A stretch of DNA of 64,000 nt from Cohnella thailandensis (GCF_014212135.1 NZ_JACJVQ010000020.1:62001-126000), one strand, 5' to 3'; numbered from the stretch's first letter, positions 44,637-55,116 are shown. Notes: generated from the letters alone by a model not told the origin. Numbers and translations are program-made.

Positions 44637-46274
44637 ATGATATCTATCTTGATTATCGATGACGAGCCTAAGATCGTGAATAGCATGGAAAAACTGATGC
44701 GCCAGCTTCCTTACGCGCCTCTGCAAGTTTATAAAGCCTACTCGGCAGCCGAAGCGATCGAATGCTTGCAAGCGGAGAAAATCCACGTGGTTTTATCCGA
44801 TATCAAGATGCCCGGGATCAGCGGAATCGAGCTGCAGCGGGAGATCGTAAAGCGTTGGCCGCTGTGCAAAGTCGTCTTTCTGACCGGGTACAGCGACTTC
44901 GACTATGTTCAATCCGCCCTGCGGAACGGAGCGGTCGATTTCTTGACGAAGACGGAGGATAACGAGACGATTCTAGCCGCCGTCATGAAGGCCGTAGAAT
45001 CGGTCACCTTGAACGATCGTAAAGAGGCTATCATCAAGAAAGGCCAAGACGATCTCCGGAAAGCTCAACCGATCCTGCAAAAAGAATGGTTGGGAGCTGT
45101 TCTGAACAATGAAATCCGAATATCGGATCTGAGTCAGGCTCAATTGGACGAGGTCCAAATTCCGCTTAGCTTGAGCGCGCCTGTCATTCCTTGCTTCTGC
45201 AAAGTCGACGAGTGGCAGGATTCCTACACGCTGCGGGACAAGCTGCTCATGAACTTCGCTATCACCAACATAGCGGAAGAAATTCTCGGACGCGAGGTTC
45301 ATATGGTTTCTTACTCCGAGGAGCCCGGTAAACGGCTATGGATCCTGCAGCCTCGGCTTGAAGCAAGGGAGCAGTTCTTGACGGACACCATCCAGCCTGC
45401 GCTGGAAGCGATCCAAGAAGCCTGCAGGCAAATGCTTCACTTGAAAATATCTCTTGTGATCGCTCTGGAATGGGTGAACTGGGAAGACCTGTCTTCGAGA
45501 GCGGAGCGCTTGAAGATGGCTTTGTCAAGCGGGTTCCGAATCGATGAGAACCTGCTCATCCAATTGCCGTCGACTTCCGAGTTCAATATACGCGAGCAGG
45601 AAGAGCAGTTCCTCCATAGCGTTCGCAAGCTGTCGATTCTGACGACCAGTTTAGAAGAAGGCAACCGGCAGCCGTTCTTTGACCTTTATTCTACTTTACG
45701 TGCGCAGATCCTTTCGCTTCCCCCCCATCTCAGCCACTATAAAATCGAAATCTATTACTCCTTGGGGCTGTTGTTTCTCTCCTACTTAAACAAGTGGAAT
45801 ATGAGAGGGAAAATCGAAGGCCGCGTCGATCTCACCCGTTTATACTCGATCGGTTTCGGGGGAACCGACAAGGAAACGCTCGATTATTTCAGCGAATTGG
45901 CGCAGGTCATCTTCGATACGAACGACCAGGGCCAGCAGGAACGCAACAATATCATCGTCGAGCAGGTCAACCGGTATATCCATATACATCTCATGAACGA
46001 TTTATCCTTGCATATCATCGGCGATGCGGTCGGCTACAATCCTTCCTATTTATCCAGGGTGTATAAACATTTAACAGGGGTCGGCATCGCCGAATATATC
46101 TTGACCCAGAGATTGACGTTAGCCAAGTCCCTGCTTAAGGAATCCAAGCTGAGAGTGGGCGAAATCGCCGCGAAATCGGGGTTTATGTCGGAAGCCCATT
46201 TCTTTCGGATATTCAAAAAAACAACCGGAATGACGCCGGCGGAATACAGGGACCTTCACGTGATCGAGCCTTGA
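44637..46274 (+). CDS. Response regulator, YesN/AraC type
   Basis: This is a 545-residue protein. The receiver domain (about 1-120) has Asp8/Asp9, acceptor Asp55 (LSDIKMP) and FLTKTED, where the usual Pro after the Lys is Thr. A long linker precedes an AraC double helix-turn-helix (about 440-540: VGYNPSYLSRVYKHLTG; EIAAKSGFMSEAHFFRIF). It is the partner of the kinase before it and probably regulates the lipoprotein gene 114 bases downstream and the genes that follow. Confidence 0.95.
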   Translation: MISILIIDDEPKIVNSMEKLMRQLPYAPLQVYKAYSAAEAIECLQAEKIHVVLSDIKMPGISGIELQREIVKRWPLCKVVFLTGYSDFDYVQSALRNGAVDFLTKTEDNETILAAVMKAVESVTLNDRKEAIIKKGQDDLRKAQPILQKEWLGAVLNNEIRISDLSQAQLDEVQIPLSLSAPVIPCFCKVDEWQDSYTLRDKLLMNFAITNIAEEILGREVHMVSYSEEPGKRLWILQPRLEAREQFLTDTIQPALEAIQEACRQMLHLKISLVIALEWVNWEDLSSRAERLKMALSSGFRIDENLLIQLPSTSEFNIREQEEQFLHSVRKLSILTTSLEEGNRQPFFDLYSTLRAQILSLPPHLSHYKIEIYYSLGLLFLSYLNKWNMRGKIEGRVDLTRLYSIGFGGTDKETLDYFSELAQVIFDTNDQGQQERNNIIVEQVNRYIHIHLMNDLSLHIIGDAVGYNPSYLSRVYKHLTGVGIAEYILTQRLTLAKSLLKESKLRVGEIAAKSGFMSEAHFFRIFKKTTGMTPAEYRDLHVIEP

Positions 46275-46293
46275 AACTCGCAAGAATGAAAGA

Positions 46294-46350
46294 GGTAAAG
46301 ATCGATCATGAAAGTAAAAAACGAGAAGTAGAAGAGCGATTTCATGCGCC
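46294..46350 (+). promoter_or_regulatory. Conserved leader before a lipoprotein gene
   Basis: About 55 bases here closely match 57134-57190, the leader of the paralogous lipoprotein gene. The block includes GATCATGAAAGTAAAAAACG and holds a seven-codon reading frame at 46308-46331 (MKVKNEK, stop TAG). At 57148 the same codons continue in frame because the stop is a Tyr codon. The function is unknown; an upstream leader peptide is possible. Confidence 0.45.
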
Positions 46351-46387
46351 TTATGATTAAGTTACGACAACACAAGGGGGATAAAAC

Positions 46388-48121
46388 ATGAACCAGAAGC
46401 TGCACTCCAAAGCCGTCTTGGCCCTGCTTGCCAGCATTATCATCGTGAGCGGCTGCAGCAATTCGGACAACAACGACAACGCGGGGAATTCAGGCAATAC
46501 GGGCACCGCTACGGAGAATGCGAGCCCGGAGGCGAGCGGTAGCGTTGACGCAGAGAATGCGTCTCCCTTAGGAAAGTACGAGACGCCGATCTCGTTGACC
46601 GTGGGGCGAGACGTGGGAGCGAACGATAAATTCCCGGAAGGCGACTCGGTAGCGAGCAACGTGTGGACCCGAATCTATAAAGAAGAGTTGGGCATCGACG
46701 TCAAAGTGGCATGGTCGGCGCTTACAGGCGAGCAATACGATCAGAAAATGAAGCTCAATATCGCCTCCGGAGATCTTCCGGACCTTATGGCGGTAACGAC
46801 GCAGCAATTGGCTCAACTGGTGGAGAACGATCAGATTGCCGATCTCACGGATGTCTTCAATAAATATTCGAGCGAATTGAACAAGAAAGTGTATCAGGAC
46901 GATGGCGGCATCGCGCTTAAGTCCGCTACCTTTAACGGCAAGCTCATGGCGCTTCCGCAGCAAGGCTCCGCGCTCGACACGTCGAACGTCTTGTGGATTC
47001 GCCAGGATTGGCTGGATAAGCTCGGGCTGCAGCCTCCGCAGACGATGGAGGATGTCAAGAAGATCGCGGAAGCCTTTACGAAGCAGGATCCGGACGGCAA
47101 CGGCAAGGCCGACACCTTCGGGTTGGGAATTACGAAAACGATGTGGAACGGCTCGCCGTCTCTGGAAGGGTTCTTTAACGGTTACCATTCCTACCCGACC
47201 ATTTGGGTTAAAGACGCAACGGGCAACTTGGGTTACGGAGCGGTTCAACCGCAAAGCAAGCAGGCTCTTGCCGATTTGCAGGCGATGTACCAGGCAGGAT
47301 GGATCGATGTGGAATTCGGCGTGAAGGACGCCAACCAAGTCAATCAAGACATCAACGCGAACAAGATCGGCATGTACTACGGCAAGATGTACAGCCCGTT
47401 CACGTTCATGGATACGGCCAGCAAGAATCCGGACATTCAGTGGCAATCTTACCCGCTGCCATCCGTCGATTCGACGCCGGCGTCGACGCAGCAGGATTTC
47501 CCGGTTCAGTACTACTATGTGGTCAAGAAGGGGTATGCGAATCCGGAGGCCCTTATCAAGATCTTTAATTTGCAGCTCGAAGTCAGTTACGGATCGAATG
47601 CGGATCTTATCAAGCGTATCCAGGATCAGCTATACTCGCATGCGGACGATCAACAAATCACGTCGACTCAGGTCGTCTCCGCGCCCATCGTCAAAGGCGG
47701 CCTCCCTACGCAGAATTTGAATCAATATTTGAACATTAACAAAGCGATCGCCGACAAAGACGAATCCGTCCTTTCCAATGAAGTGGAGAAGACGAATTAC
47801 AAATACGTCTTGGATTACGAGCAAACGAAGAATCCGTCAAGCTACGGGACGTGGGCGGTTGTCGGACCGAAGGGACCGTTCAAAGTCCTGAACGATTATT
47901 TGAACAACAAGCAATTCGTCCTGACGGAATTCGTCGGAGCCGCGACGCCGACCATGGTGACCAAAAAATCGACGCTGGATAAGCTGGTTCTCGAGGAGTT
48001 CACCAAGATCATTACCGGCGCCAAATCGGCGGACGAGTTCGATAAGTTCGTCCAGAACTGGAACAAGCTCGGCGGCGAGCAGATCACCAAAGAAGTGAAC
48101 GAGGCGAACGCCTCCAGATAA
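46388..48121 (+). CDS. Sugar-binding lipoprotein, LplA type
   Basis: The 577-residue precursor has a lipoprotein signal (lipobox VSGC near residue 22) and an Asn/Asp/Ser-rich tether, then the large LplA-like binding fold with DPDGNGKADTFG as the EF-hand-like loop and ITKEVNEANASR at the end. AAGGGGG precedes ATG 46388. It delivers sugars to the LplB/LplC permeases encoded next. A paralogue of similar length (encoded at 57226) shares most motifs, for example LPDLMAV/MPDLMTV, LVENDQIADLTD and LEGFFN-YH. Confidence 0.95.
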   Translation: MNQKLHSKAVLALLASIIIVSGCSNSDNNDNAGNSGNTGTATENASPEASGSVDAENASPLGKYETPISLTVGRDVGANDKFPEGDSVASNVWTRIYKEELGIDVKVAWSALTGEQYDQKMKLNIASGDLPDLMAVTTQQLAQLVENDQIADLTDVFNKYSSELNKKVYQDDGGIALKSATFNGKLMALPQQGSALDTSNVLWIRQDWLDKLGLQPPQTMEDVKKIAEAFTKQDPDGNGKADTFGLGITKTMWNGSPSLEGFFNGYHSYPTIWVKDATGNLGYGAVQPQSKQALADLQAMYQAGWIDVEFGVKDANQVNQDINANKIGMYYGKMYSPFTFMDTASKNPDIQWQSYPLPSVDSTPASTQQDFPVQYYYVVKKGYANPEALIKIFNLQLEVSYGSNADLIKRIQDQLYSHADDQQITSTQVVSAPIVKGGLPTQNLNQYLNINKAIADKDESVLSNEVEKTNYKYVLDYEQTKNPSSYGTWAVVGPKGPFKVLNDYLNNKQFVLTEFVGAATPTMVTKKSTLDKLVLEEFTKIITGAKSADEFDKFVQNWNKLGGEQITKEVNEANASR

Positions 48122-48217
48122 TTCGCACGATTGCATTGCCAGGGATCGGGGATGGCAGGTGATGTCCATCCCCTTCGGTTTTATCCGCAAGATTTCAATC
48201 AGGAGGCTTGCTCCCGC

Positions 48218-49108
48218 ATGAAAAGATTAAATCAACTGCCTCTACATCTTATGTTGCTGCCAGGAGTCATTCTCGTTTTTATTTTTGCCTATATCCCGAT
48301 GTCGGGAGCGGTTATCGCTTTTAAGCATTTCGTGCCGTCCAAAGGAATTTGGGGTTCCGAATGGGTGGGGTTCGAGAATTTCCGTTACGTCTTTAATTTG
48401 CCGGGGACGATGCAGGTCATATGGAATACGATCTCCATCGCCGGGATGAAAATCATAGCGGGCTTGATCGTTCCGATCGTCGTCACGCTGCTCTTGAACG
48501 AAGTGCGCTTGGTATTCTTCAAGCGAACGGTCCAAACGTTGGTTTATCTGCCTCACTTCCTCTCCTGGGTCATCCTCAGTTCCATCCTGATCGATATATT
48601 GTCGCCATCGGAAGGGATCGTCAATAAATTGATCGTCGCTTTGGGCGGCGACCCGATCTACTTCCTAGGCAGCAACGCATGGTTTCCGTTCACGCTGGTC
48701 GTGTCCGATGTCTGGAAAGAGTTCGGTTATGGCACTATCGTGTATCTGGCCGCGGTTACCGCGATAAATCCGGCGCTTTACGAAGCCGCCAAGGTCGACG
48801 GCGCCAGCCGCTGGCGGCAGATCTGGCATATCACGCTGCCCGGCATGCTTCCCGTCATCGTCTTGATGGGCGTACTCAGTCTGGGCAACGTGCTGAACGC
48901 CGGGTTCGAACAAGTGTTCATCCTTTACAGCCCCAGCGTTTACGAGAGCGGGGATATTCTGGATACGTTGGTTTACCGGATCGGATTCGTCGATACGCAG
49001 TACGATGTCTCCACGGCGGTCGGTTTGTTTAAATCGGGCGTATCGTTCGTTCTGATCTGCGTCTCCTATTGGCTGGCCGCAAGATTCGCAAACTACAGGA
49101 TTTTTTAG
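48218..49108 (+). CDS. Sugar ABC importer permease, LplB type
   Basis: The 296-residue permease has about six helices and opens with HLMLLPGVILVFIFAYIPMSG, typical of the LplB class. The EAA loop is EAAKVDGASRWRQIW at about 200-215. ATG 48218 is preceded by CAGGAGG 11 bases upstream; the frame reaches 48131 but that part has no membrane protein features. It works with the permease encoded 11 bases later, the preceding lipoprotein and an ATPase not encoded in the window. Confidence 0.94.
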   Translation: MKRLNQLPLHLMLLPGVILVFIFAYIPMSGAVIAFKHFVPSKGIWGSEWVGFENFRYVFNLPGTMQVIWNTISIAGMKIIAGLIVPIVVTLLLNEVRLVFFKRTVQTLVYLPHFLSWVILSSILIDILSPSEGIVNKLIVALGGDPIYFLGSNAWFPFTLVVSDVWKEFGYGTIVYLAAVTAINPALYEAAKVDGASRWRQIWHITLPGMLPVIVLMGVLSLGNVLNAGFEQVFILYSPSVYESGDILDTLVYRIGFVDTQYDVSTAVGLFKSGVSFVLICVSYWLAARFANYRIF

Positions 49109-49119
49109 GTGGTGCTCGC

Positions 49120-49998
49120 ATGATACGCCTGAGTATGGGCAGAAGAGTTTTCGTTGTCGCGAATTACGCATTTCTCAGCATTCTGGCAATACTGTGCATT
49201 TTCCCGGTCGTGCATGAATTGGCCATCTCCTTCAGCAGCGCGGATGCGATCTCGGCCGGAAAGGTCAATTTCTGGCCGATCGGATTCACCACTTCCGCGT
49301 ATGAATTTACGTTGCAAAAGGACGAATTTATCCATGCGACTGGCATTTCCTTGCTGCGCGTATTGTTGGGATGCTCCCTTAACATGCTTCTTACCTTGCT
49401 GATCGCGTTTCCGTTAAGCAAAGAGTCCGTCTTGAAGTTCCGAACGGGCTACGTCTGGTATTTCGTGTTCACGATGCTATTCAGCGGCGGTATGATTCCC
49501 GGCTACCTGATCGTGAAGAACCTGGGACTGATCGATTCGATTTGGGCACTCGTGCTTCCGGGCGCCGTTCCGATCTTCAACGTGGTTCTGATGCTGAACT
49601 TCTTCCGCGGGCTTCCCAAGGAACTCGAAGAAGCAGCCTTTATGGACGGGGCCGGATACCTAACGTCGTTATTCCGCATCTATGCTCCCTTATCTCTGCC
49701 CGTGCTTGCCACGACAGGGTTGTTTACGATCGTTACCCATTGGAACACTTGGTTCGACGGATTGATCTTCATGAACTCGATGCAGCACTATCCGTTGTCC
49801 ACCTACCTGCAGACGGTTGTCGTCAATATGAACCTGGGCTCCATGTCGCTCGAACAATTGCAGCAATTCCAGGTCGTAAATCAACAAAACGCAAAGGCCG
49901 CGCAAGTATTCCTTTCCATAGTACCGATCATGGCGATCTACCCGTTCTTGCAGAAGTATCTGGTTCAGGGCATGGTCATAGGCGGAGTGAAGGAATGA
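49120..49998 (+). CDS. Sugar ABC importer permease, LplC/YesQ type
   Basis: The 292-residue permease has six predicted helices, the EAA loop EAAFMDGAGYLTSLF and the typical ending LVQGMVIGGVKE. ATG 49120 is preceded by AGGTGGTG; the same frame extends back to 49069 only within the end of the LplB gene. It completes the second LplB/LplC channel. The GH78 gene starts 30 bases after its stop, so the importer and the enzyme are co-transcribed. Confidence 0.94.
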   Translation: MIRLSMGRRVFVVANYAFLSILAILCIFPVVHELAISFSSADAISAGKVNFWPIGFTTSAYEFTLQKDEFIHATGISLLRVLLGCSLNMLLTLLIAFPLSKESVLKFRTGYVWYFVFTMLFSGGMIPGYLIVKNLGLIDSIWALVLPGAVPIFNVVLMLNFFRGLPKELEEAAFMDGAGYLTSLFRIYAPLSLPVLATTGLFTIVTHWNTWFDGLIFMNSMQHYPLSTYLQTVVVNMNLGSMSLEQLQQFQVVNQQNAKAAQVFLSIVPIMAIYPFLQKYLVQGMVIGGVKE

Positions 49999-50028
49999 CC
50001 GGCTGCGGGGCGGGAGGATGGAAATCGT

Positions 50029-52728
50029 ATGAGCGATAGGGATTGCCAATTGAACGTCGTGGATTTGCGTTGCGACCATCTTCTAAATCCAATGGGAATC
50101 GCTTGCTCGAACCCCTATGTAAGCTGGAAGCTTCATGGCGAAACCAGAGGTTTAAAGCAAACGGCTTATGAGATTCAAGCAGCCATTCACCAACCGGATT
50201 TCGAGAAGGGGCTTGTCTCCGAACAGGGGAACCAAAGCGACGATTCCTATGCCATCGAGCTCGACATCGGCGAGCTGCGCGAGAAAACGACGTATTATTG
50301 GCGCGTAAGGGTGTGCGTGGATACGGAAGAGGAGCAAGGCTTATGGCTTCCGTGGAGCGAGACCGCAAGCTTCGAAACGGGATTGAAGGACGAACGTTCA
50401 TGGTCCGCCAAGTGGATCGAAGCCGACGAAGAGTTCTATGCCATCGCGGATGAGGAATGCAAACAGTACTGGAAGCTCGATCCTTACGGGGACGCGGAGA
50501 ACTTGAATCGCAGGGATCAGGGGTTAAGAAAGGTCCCCTATTTAAGTAAACGGGTCGAGTTGAAGACGGGAATCATAAAGGCGAGAGTCTATATTACCGC
50601 ACGAGGGCTGTACGAGCTTCGCGTCAACGGACGCAAAGTCGGCCCATGCGTCCTGGCGCCGGATTTCACGGCATACGACAAGTGCATCTACTACCAGACG
50701 TTCGATATCGCCGCGGAGCTGCAGGAAGGAAGCAATCTCTTCGAGATCCAGCTGGGCGACGGATGGTATGCGGGGCATGCGCAGGGAATCCCCGGAAACA
50801 ATCATCTCTATGGCGTACGTCCTTCCTTGCTTATGCAAGCGGAAATTCAATATGAAGACGGGATGACGGAGACCATTGCCAGCGATGATAGCTTTAAAGC
50901 TTCCATGGGGCCTCTTCAATATGCGGACCTTTTTATGGGAGAGTATTATGATCTGCAGGTTAAAGATGATCGAATATTCGGAACAGTCGAAAATGATTAT
51001 AGCATGTCGGTGGTGACGCCTCAGCGGGGAGAGATGATCGTTGCGACCGAGGTGATCGACGCCAGGCGGGTATTCCGGGATGCCGAAGGAAGTCTGATCG
51101 TGGACTTCGGACAAGTCATTGCGGGGAGAGAGAGACTTGTGTTGACCGGGAGAGCCGGCAGCACGGTTACGATCGAGCATAGCGAAGAAATCGATCGGGA
51201 AGGCGTCTTTTACGACGTGATGCCTACGTTTCCGTTCCACGACCAGAAGAATACGATTCGATTCGCGGAAGAGAAGACGATCGCGTACGAGCCCCAATTC
51301 TCGTTTCAAGGATTTCGGTATCTCCGGATTAGAGGCTTAAATTACGAGATTAAGCCGGAGGATTGCAAAGCGGTCGTCATCGGAACGGGAATGCCCGTGG
51401 TCGGGAAGTTCGAGTGCTCGAATCCGGATCTGAATCAATTCATGAAGAATGTCTTATGGAGCCAGAGGGGCAACATGCTGTCTATCCCGACGGATTGCCC
51501 TCAGCGGGAACGCGCGGGGTTTACCGGGGATGCGCAGGTGTTCGGCAAGGCGGCGGCTTTGAACATGGACGTGTCCGGATTCTTCGCCCGGTGGCTGGAA
51601 CAGTGCCGGTACGAGCAGCTGGAGAGAGGACAGATCCCGATCGTGGTGCCATATACCAAAGCCTATAGCGAGATAGAGCCCAATCCGGGCTGGACGTCCG
51701 CGGGCTGGGGAGACGCGATCGTGTTCCTGCCTTGGGAGATGTACCAAGCTTACGGGGATATCCGTTTCCTGAGCGAGAATTACCAAGCGATGCTGAGATG
51801 GATGGATTATGTCGAGACGTGCGCGAAAGAAACGATGCCCGAATCGTATTACATGGATTTCAAGAATCGCCACCGCCATAAGCATCTGTGGAACACGGGA
51901 CATCACTGGGGCGATTGGCAGGTGCCCGGAGTAGACGCTTTTAAAGGCGTCGAGTTGACCAAAGAAGTGACCGCCTCCTTGTTCTATTACCGCCAAGCAA
52001 GCATGATGATGCGGATCTCACAGGAGCTTGGGGAATCGGAGAAGCACGAATACTTCAAGGAATTGAGCGCCAATATTCATCGCTCCTTCCATCAGGAATA
52101 CGTGGCCGACGGGAAGCTGTCGGGTTACGAATGGCAAGGAGCCTATGTCATGGCTATCGCGTTCGGGATGGTCGAGGGAGAGCTGAAGGGTCGATTCGCC
52201 GCTCGCCTGAACGAATTGGTCGCCGAGCAGGGCTTCCGCTTGCAAACGGGTTTTCTCTCTACTCCGTTCCTGTTGAACGCGTTATGGGACTGCGGCTATC
52301 GGGATACGGCTCTCAAGCTGCTCTACCAGGACACCGCTCCTTCCTGGCTCTATCAAGTGAAGCAAGGCGCGACGACCGTGTGGGAAGAGTGGGAAGGCAA
52401 GGATCGGGATGGGGTTCTGAGAGGAAGCAGCTTTAACCATTATGCGTTCGGCTGCGTATGCGACTTTATTTACGAGAAGATAGGCGGAATCGGCAAGCTG
52501 GAGAAAGGGTTCAAACGAATTCGGATTCAGCCGGAGGCTACGGAAGGACTGGAGTTCGCGGAGACGACCATCGATACGATATACGGCGAACTTGGCGTGA
52601 AGTGGAACAAAGTCGATGGCGGATACCGATATCGGATCAAGATTCCTCCCAATACGACGGCGGTAGTCGTCGGCGGGAGCTCGCAACTCGAATTGGGCAG
52701 CGGAGTTCACGAATTCGAACTAGCTTAA
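50029..52728 (+). CDS. GH78 alpha-L-rhamnosidase, full-length form
   Basis: The 899-residue protein has the full GH78 layout: an FN3-like start (about 8-120), rhamnosidase N domains (about 130-330), a concanavalin-like sandwich (about 335-455), the (alpha/alpha)6 barrel (about 460-800) and a C-terminal sandwich. Active-site signatures are DCPQRERAGFTGDAQ, GWTSAGWGDA and TTVWEEWEG near the end of the barrel. It releases terminal rhamnose from oligosaccharides or glycosides in the cytoplasm. GGGAGGA lies ten bases before ATG 50029. It is the main degradative enzyme of this locus. Confidence 0.95.
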   Translation: MSDRDCQLNVVDLRCDHLLNPMGIACSNPYVSWKLHGETRGLKQTAYEIQAAIHQPDFEKGLVSEQGNQSDDSYAIELDIGELREKTTYYWRVRVCVDTEEEQGLWLPWSETASFETGLKDERSWSAKWIEADEEFYAIADEECKQYWKLDPYGDAENLNRRDQGLRKVPYLSKRVELKTGIIKARVYITARGLYELRVNGRKVGPCVLAPDFTAYDKCIYYQTFDIAAELQEGSNLFEIQLGDGWYAGHAQGIPGNNHLYGVRPSLLMQAEIQYEDGMTETIASDDSFKASMGPLQYADLFMGEYYDLQVKDDRIFGTVENDYSMSVVTPQRGEMIVATEVIDARRVFRDAEGSLIVDFGQVIAGRERLVLTGRAGSTVTIEHSEEIDREGVFYDVMPTFPFHDQKNTIRFAEEKTIAYEPQFSFQGFRYLRIRGLNYEIKPEDCKAVVIGTGMPVVGKFECSNPDLNQFMKNVLWSQRGNMLSIPTDCPQRERAGFTGDAQVFGKAAALNMDVSGFFARWLEQCRYEQLERGQIPIVVPYTKAYSEIEPNPGWTSAGWGDAIVFLPWEMYQAYGDIRFLSENYQAMLRWMDYVETCAKETMPESYYMDFKNRHRHKHLWNTGHHWGDWQVPGVDAFKGVELTKEVTASLFYYRQASMMMRISQELGESEKHEYFKELSANIHRSFHQEYVADGKLSGYEWQGAYVMAIAFGMVEGELKGRFAARLNELVAEQGFRLQTGFLSTPFLLNALWDCGYRDTALKLLYQDTAPSWLYQVKQGATTVWEEWEGKDRDGVLRGSSFNHYAFGCVCDFIYEKIGGIGKLEKGFKRIRIQPEATEGLEFAETTIDTIYGELGVKWNKVDGGYRYRIKIPPNTTAVVVGGSSQLELGSGVHEFELA

Positions 52729-52743
52729 GAGGGAGGAAGTTTC

Positions 52744-54099
52744 ATGAAAAGAGATTTTCGCCAACTTCTGGCGATGTTAACGCAGGCGAAAGAAAGTCGG
52801 CTGGACCTGCCCTTCTACGTTGAAAAGAGGGATATTGAAATTCCCTTCATCGCTAAAGACGGCAGCGTAAGCCGGCGTTCCATCCGAATCTATCTGCCGG
52901 AAATCGCTCCGAGACCGATGCCGATCGTGTTTATCGCTCATTACGAGATGACCGAAGCCGACTCCTTGCTATCGATGTATTTAAAGAAGGGCTGGGCGGT
53001 GTCGACGCCGATCAACTATATAACGGAATATAACGGGACCTTGATCGACGACGATCTGATCTTCAACAACGCGGCGTTATCCGTCGTTAAGAAGCAGCCG
53101 GATATCGACCGGACGCGGATCGTCGTCAGCGGAGGAAGCGCCGGCGGTTATATGGCCCAGATGCTCTCCGTGCTGCATCTGGGTATCTGCTGTACCGTAT
53201 CCTTCTCCGGCATCGCCAATATCCCGTTCAACATGCATTACATGATCGCCGCGAATGGATATAACCTGGCGGCGATGGCAGAGCTGACGGAGGAGGAACG
53301 GCAAGATCTCGTCCGCTGCATGGAAGCGATGCCCGTGCCTATCCTGGGTGCCGGCGCGAACCAGTTCGTCCCCATTCAGGAGAAGCTTCGAAGAGACCCG
53401 AACGGCAAGGTATGGAAGGCGCTCTCGCCTTCTTGCAGGACGGACTGCTTAACGAATCCGATTACGTACACTCACTTTACCTCCGACGTTCTGGTCCCTA
53501 TCGATCAGTTGACCAAACGCTATACTTATTCCGCGCCCGGCCATTCCCTTCCCGAGGGAATTCGCCTTCGCTTATCGGAATTCCCTCTCGAGGAAGAACT
53601 GCAGCGTTCTTTGGCGGAAGCGCTGCCTGCGGATGAATTGTCGGAGAAGCTCTATCCGGCGCCGCGGGAAGCGGGAGAGAACTTCGCGATTCCGTTCGAC
53701 ATAACGAAGCGATTCAATATCGTCGTCTTCGACGAAGGCTGCGTCGAAGGCGATGCCGGTCATCAGAAGAACCTCGATATCGGTACGTATGACGCGACTG
53801 CCTACATGGAGGCACAGCTCGTGCGATCGTCCCGGGACACGAACTGGCTGACCGCCGGCAAGCTGGCGTTGATGGCCGAACGGTACGCGGGAATCGGCCT
53901 TCTGATTCCGGGACAGACGGGCATTGACGTTACGGCATTCGGTTCGGTAGCGATGGACCGCGCGATAGTATTGGAAGATCTGTCGGCGTTCTCCGAGGAC
54001 CGGCCAGAGGAATATGAGGAGGCATTCCGCGCCGCGAGGAAGGCAAGGCCGGATTTGGCGGATGTACTCGATGAAATCAAGAGTCACGGGAGGCGTTAA
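52744..54099 (+). CDS. Alpha/beta hydrolase (esterase/peptidase S9-like)
   Basis: The 451-residue protein has an alpha/beta hydrolase core (about 35-280) with the nucleophile in GGSAGGYMAQ and a likely acid in THFTSDVLVPIDQ. The C-terminal 170 residues have no family I recognise, although DAGHQ could supply the base. No signal peptide is present. GAGGGAGGAAG precedes ATG 52744, 15 bases after the rhamnosidase stop. It is probably a deacylase that makes acylated rhamnosides accessible; peptidase activity is a weaker option. Confidence 0.8.
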   Translation: MKRDFRQLLAMLTQAKESRLDLPFYVEKRDIEIPFIAKDGSVSRRSIRIYLPEIAPRPMPIVFIAHYEMTEADSLLSMYLKKGWAVSTPINYITEYNGTLIDDDLIFNNAALSVVKKQPDIDRTRIVVSGGSAGGYMAQMLSVLHLGICCTVSFSGIANIPFNMHYMIAANGYNLAAMAELTEEERQDLVRCMEAMPVPILGAGANQFVPIQEKLRRDPNGKVWKALSPSCRTDCLTNPITYTHFTSDVLVPIDQLTKRYTYSAPGHSLPEGIRLRLSEFPLEEELQRSLAEALPADELSEKLYPAPREAGENFAIPFDITKRFNIVVFDEGCVEGDAGHQKNLDIGTYDATAYMEAQLVRSSRDTNWLTAGKLALMAERYAGIGLLIPGQTGIDVTAFGSVAMDRAIVLEDLSAFSEDRPEEYEEAFRAARKARPDLADVLDEIKSHGRR

Positions 54100-54100
54100 C

Positions 54101-55096
54101 ATGTCGATTAATTCGATTGCCAGCGACATGACTTTCGAGGAATTGGAGCGGCTTCCGGAGTTCGAGAGGTATAAGAAGTTTTTCATCTACAGTCCCGGAG
54201 CCAAGGGGCTTACCGAATCTCATTATAAAGGCGTTAGGATCGGCGAAATCTCTTCCGTCGTCCCTACTTGGAACGGCGATTCCGTCTTGGCCGGACTGAA
54301 TCATTTGCTGCGCGCTCATCAGTCTGGAAGACAGGTGCTATATGGGATCTGGAATGAGAGCGAAGAGCGGAACGAAGCGAATAAGGAGGACTCGGTGCTC
54401 TTTCATTTCTCCGGCGAAGCGGGCAAGCCGTTCGTTATCGTCTGCGCGGGCGGCGCCTATATGGCCGTCGCGTCGATGGTCGAGGCGTTCCCGGTCGCCA
54501 AGCGGTTGAATGAACTGGGGTACACCGCCTTTGTCTTGAATTATCGCGTCGGCAAGGAAGGCATTCTTCCGGAACCGATGGAGGATCTTGCCGAAGCCAT
54601 TAAGTTCATCCTATCTAGAGCGGATGAATTCCAGGTAGCCAGCGATAACTACGCGGTTGCCGGATTCTCCGCAGGGGGACATTTGGCCGCGTCGCTTGGA
54701 ACGACCAATTATGGCTATTCACGATATGGGGTGCCCAAGCCGTCTGCGTTATTCCTCTCTTATCCGCTCATCTCGACGGATGAATTGTTCGAGAACGACA
54801 CCAAAGGGTTATTGTCTGTCATTCTGGCCGGAAGGAACTATCATCCTGATCTCCTGGATTCTTATTGCATCAATAAGAACATGAACGAGGATTACCCGCC
54901 GACTTATATCTGGATGTGTATGGACGATGAGACGATACCGTACCGGAATAGCGTCGTCATGGCGGATAAATTGAAGGAATCGGGTATCCCTCATGTCCAC
55001 AGGCTCTTCGAACGCGGCGGCCATGGAATCGGCATGGGGGTTGGAACGGAAGCCGAGGGATGGCTGGACGAGGCGGTACGATTTTGGTCGCGGTGA
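54101..55096 (+). CDS. Acetylesterase-like alpha/beta hydrolase
   Basis: The 331-residue protein belongs to the BD-FAE/acetyl-xylan-esterase-like alpha/beta hydrolases. It shows an oxyanion motif in CAGGAYMAV, nucleophile Ser in GFSAGGH, the acid in MDDETIPYRNS and the base in ERGGHGIG, so the triad is complete. ATG 54101 lies one base after the preceding stop region; the longer frame from 54014 overlaps that gene. It is cytoplasmic, and its likely role is removal of acetyl groups from the imported sugar. A strong terminator follows. Confidence 0.88.
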   Translation: MSINSIASDMTFEELERLPEFERYKKFFIYSPGAKGLTESHYKGVRIGEISSVVPTWNGDSVLAGLNHLLRAHQSGRQVLYGIWNESEERNEANKEDSVLFHFSGEAGKPFVIVCAGGAYMAVASMVEAFPVAKRLNELGYTAFVLNYRVGKEGILPEPMEDLAEAIKFILSRADEFQVASDNYAVAGFSAGGHLAASLGTTNYGYSRYGVPKPSALFLSYPLISTDELFENDTKGLLSVILAGRNYHPDLLDSYCINKNMNEDYPPTYIWMCMDDETIPYRNSVVMADKLKESGIPHVHRLFERGGHGIGMGVGTEAEGWLDEAVRFWSR

Positions 55097-55116
55097 TTCG
55101 CGGCAAGCGAATAGCG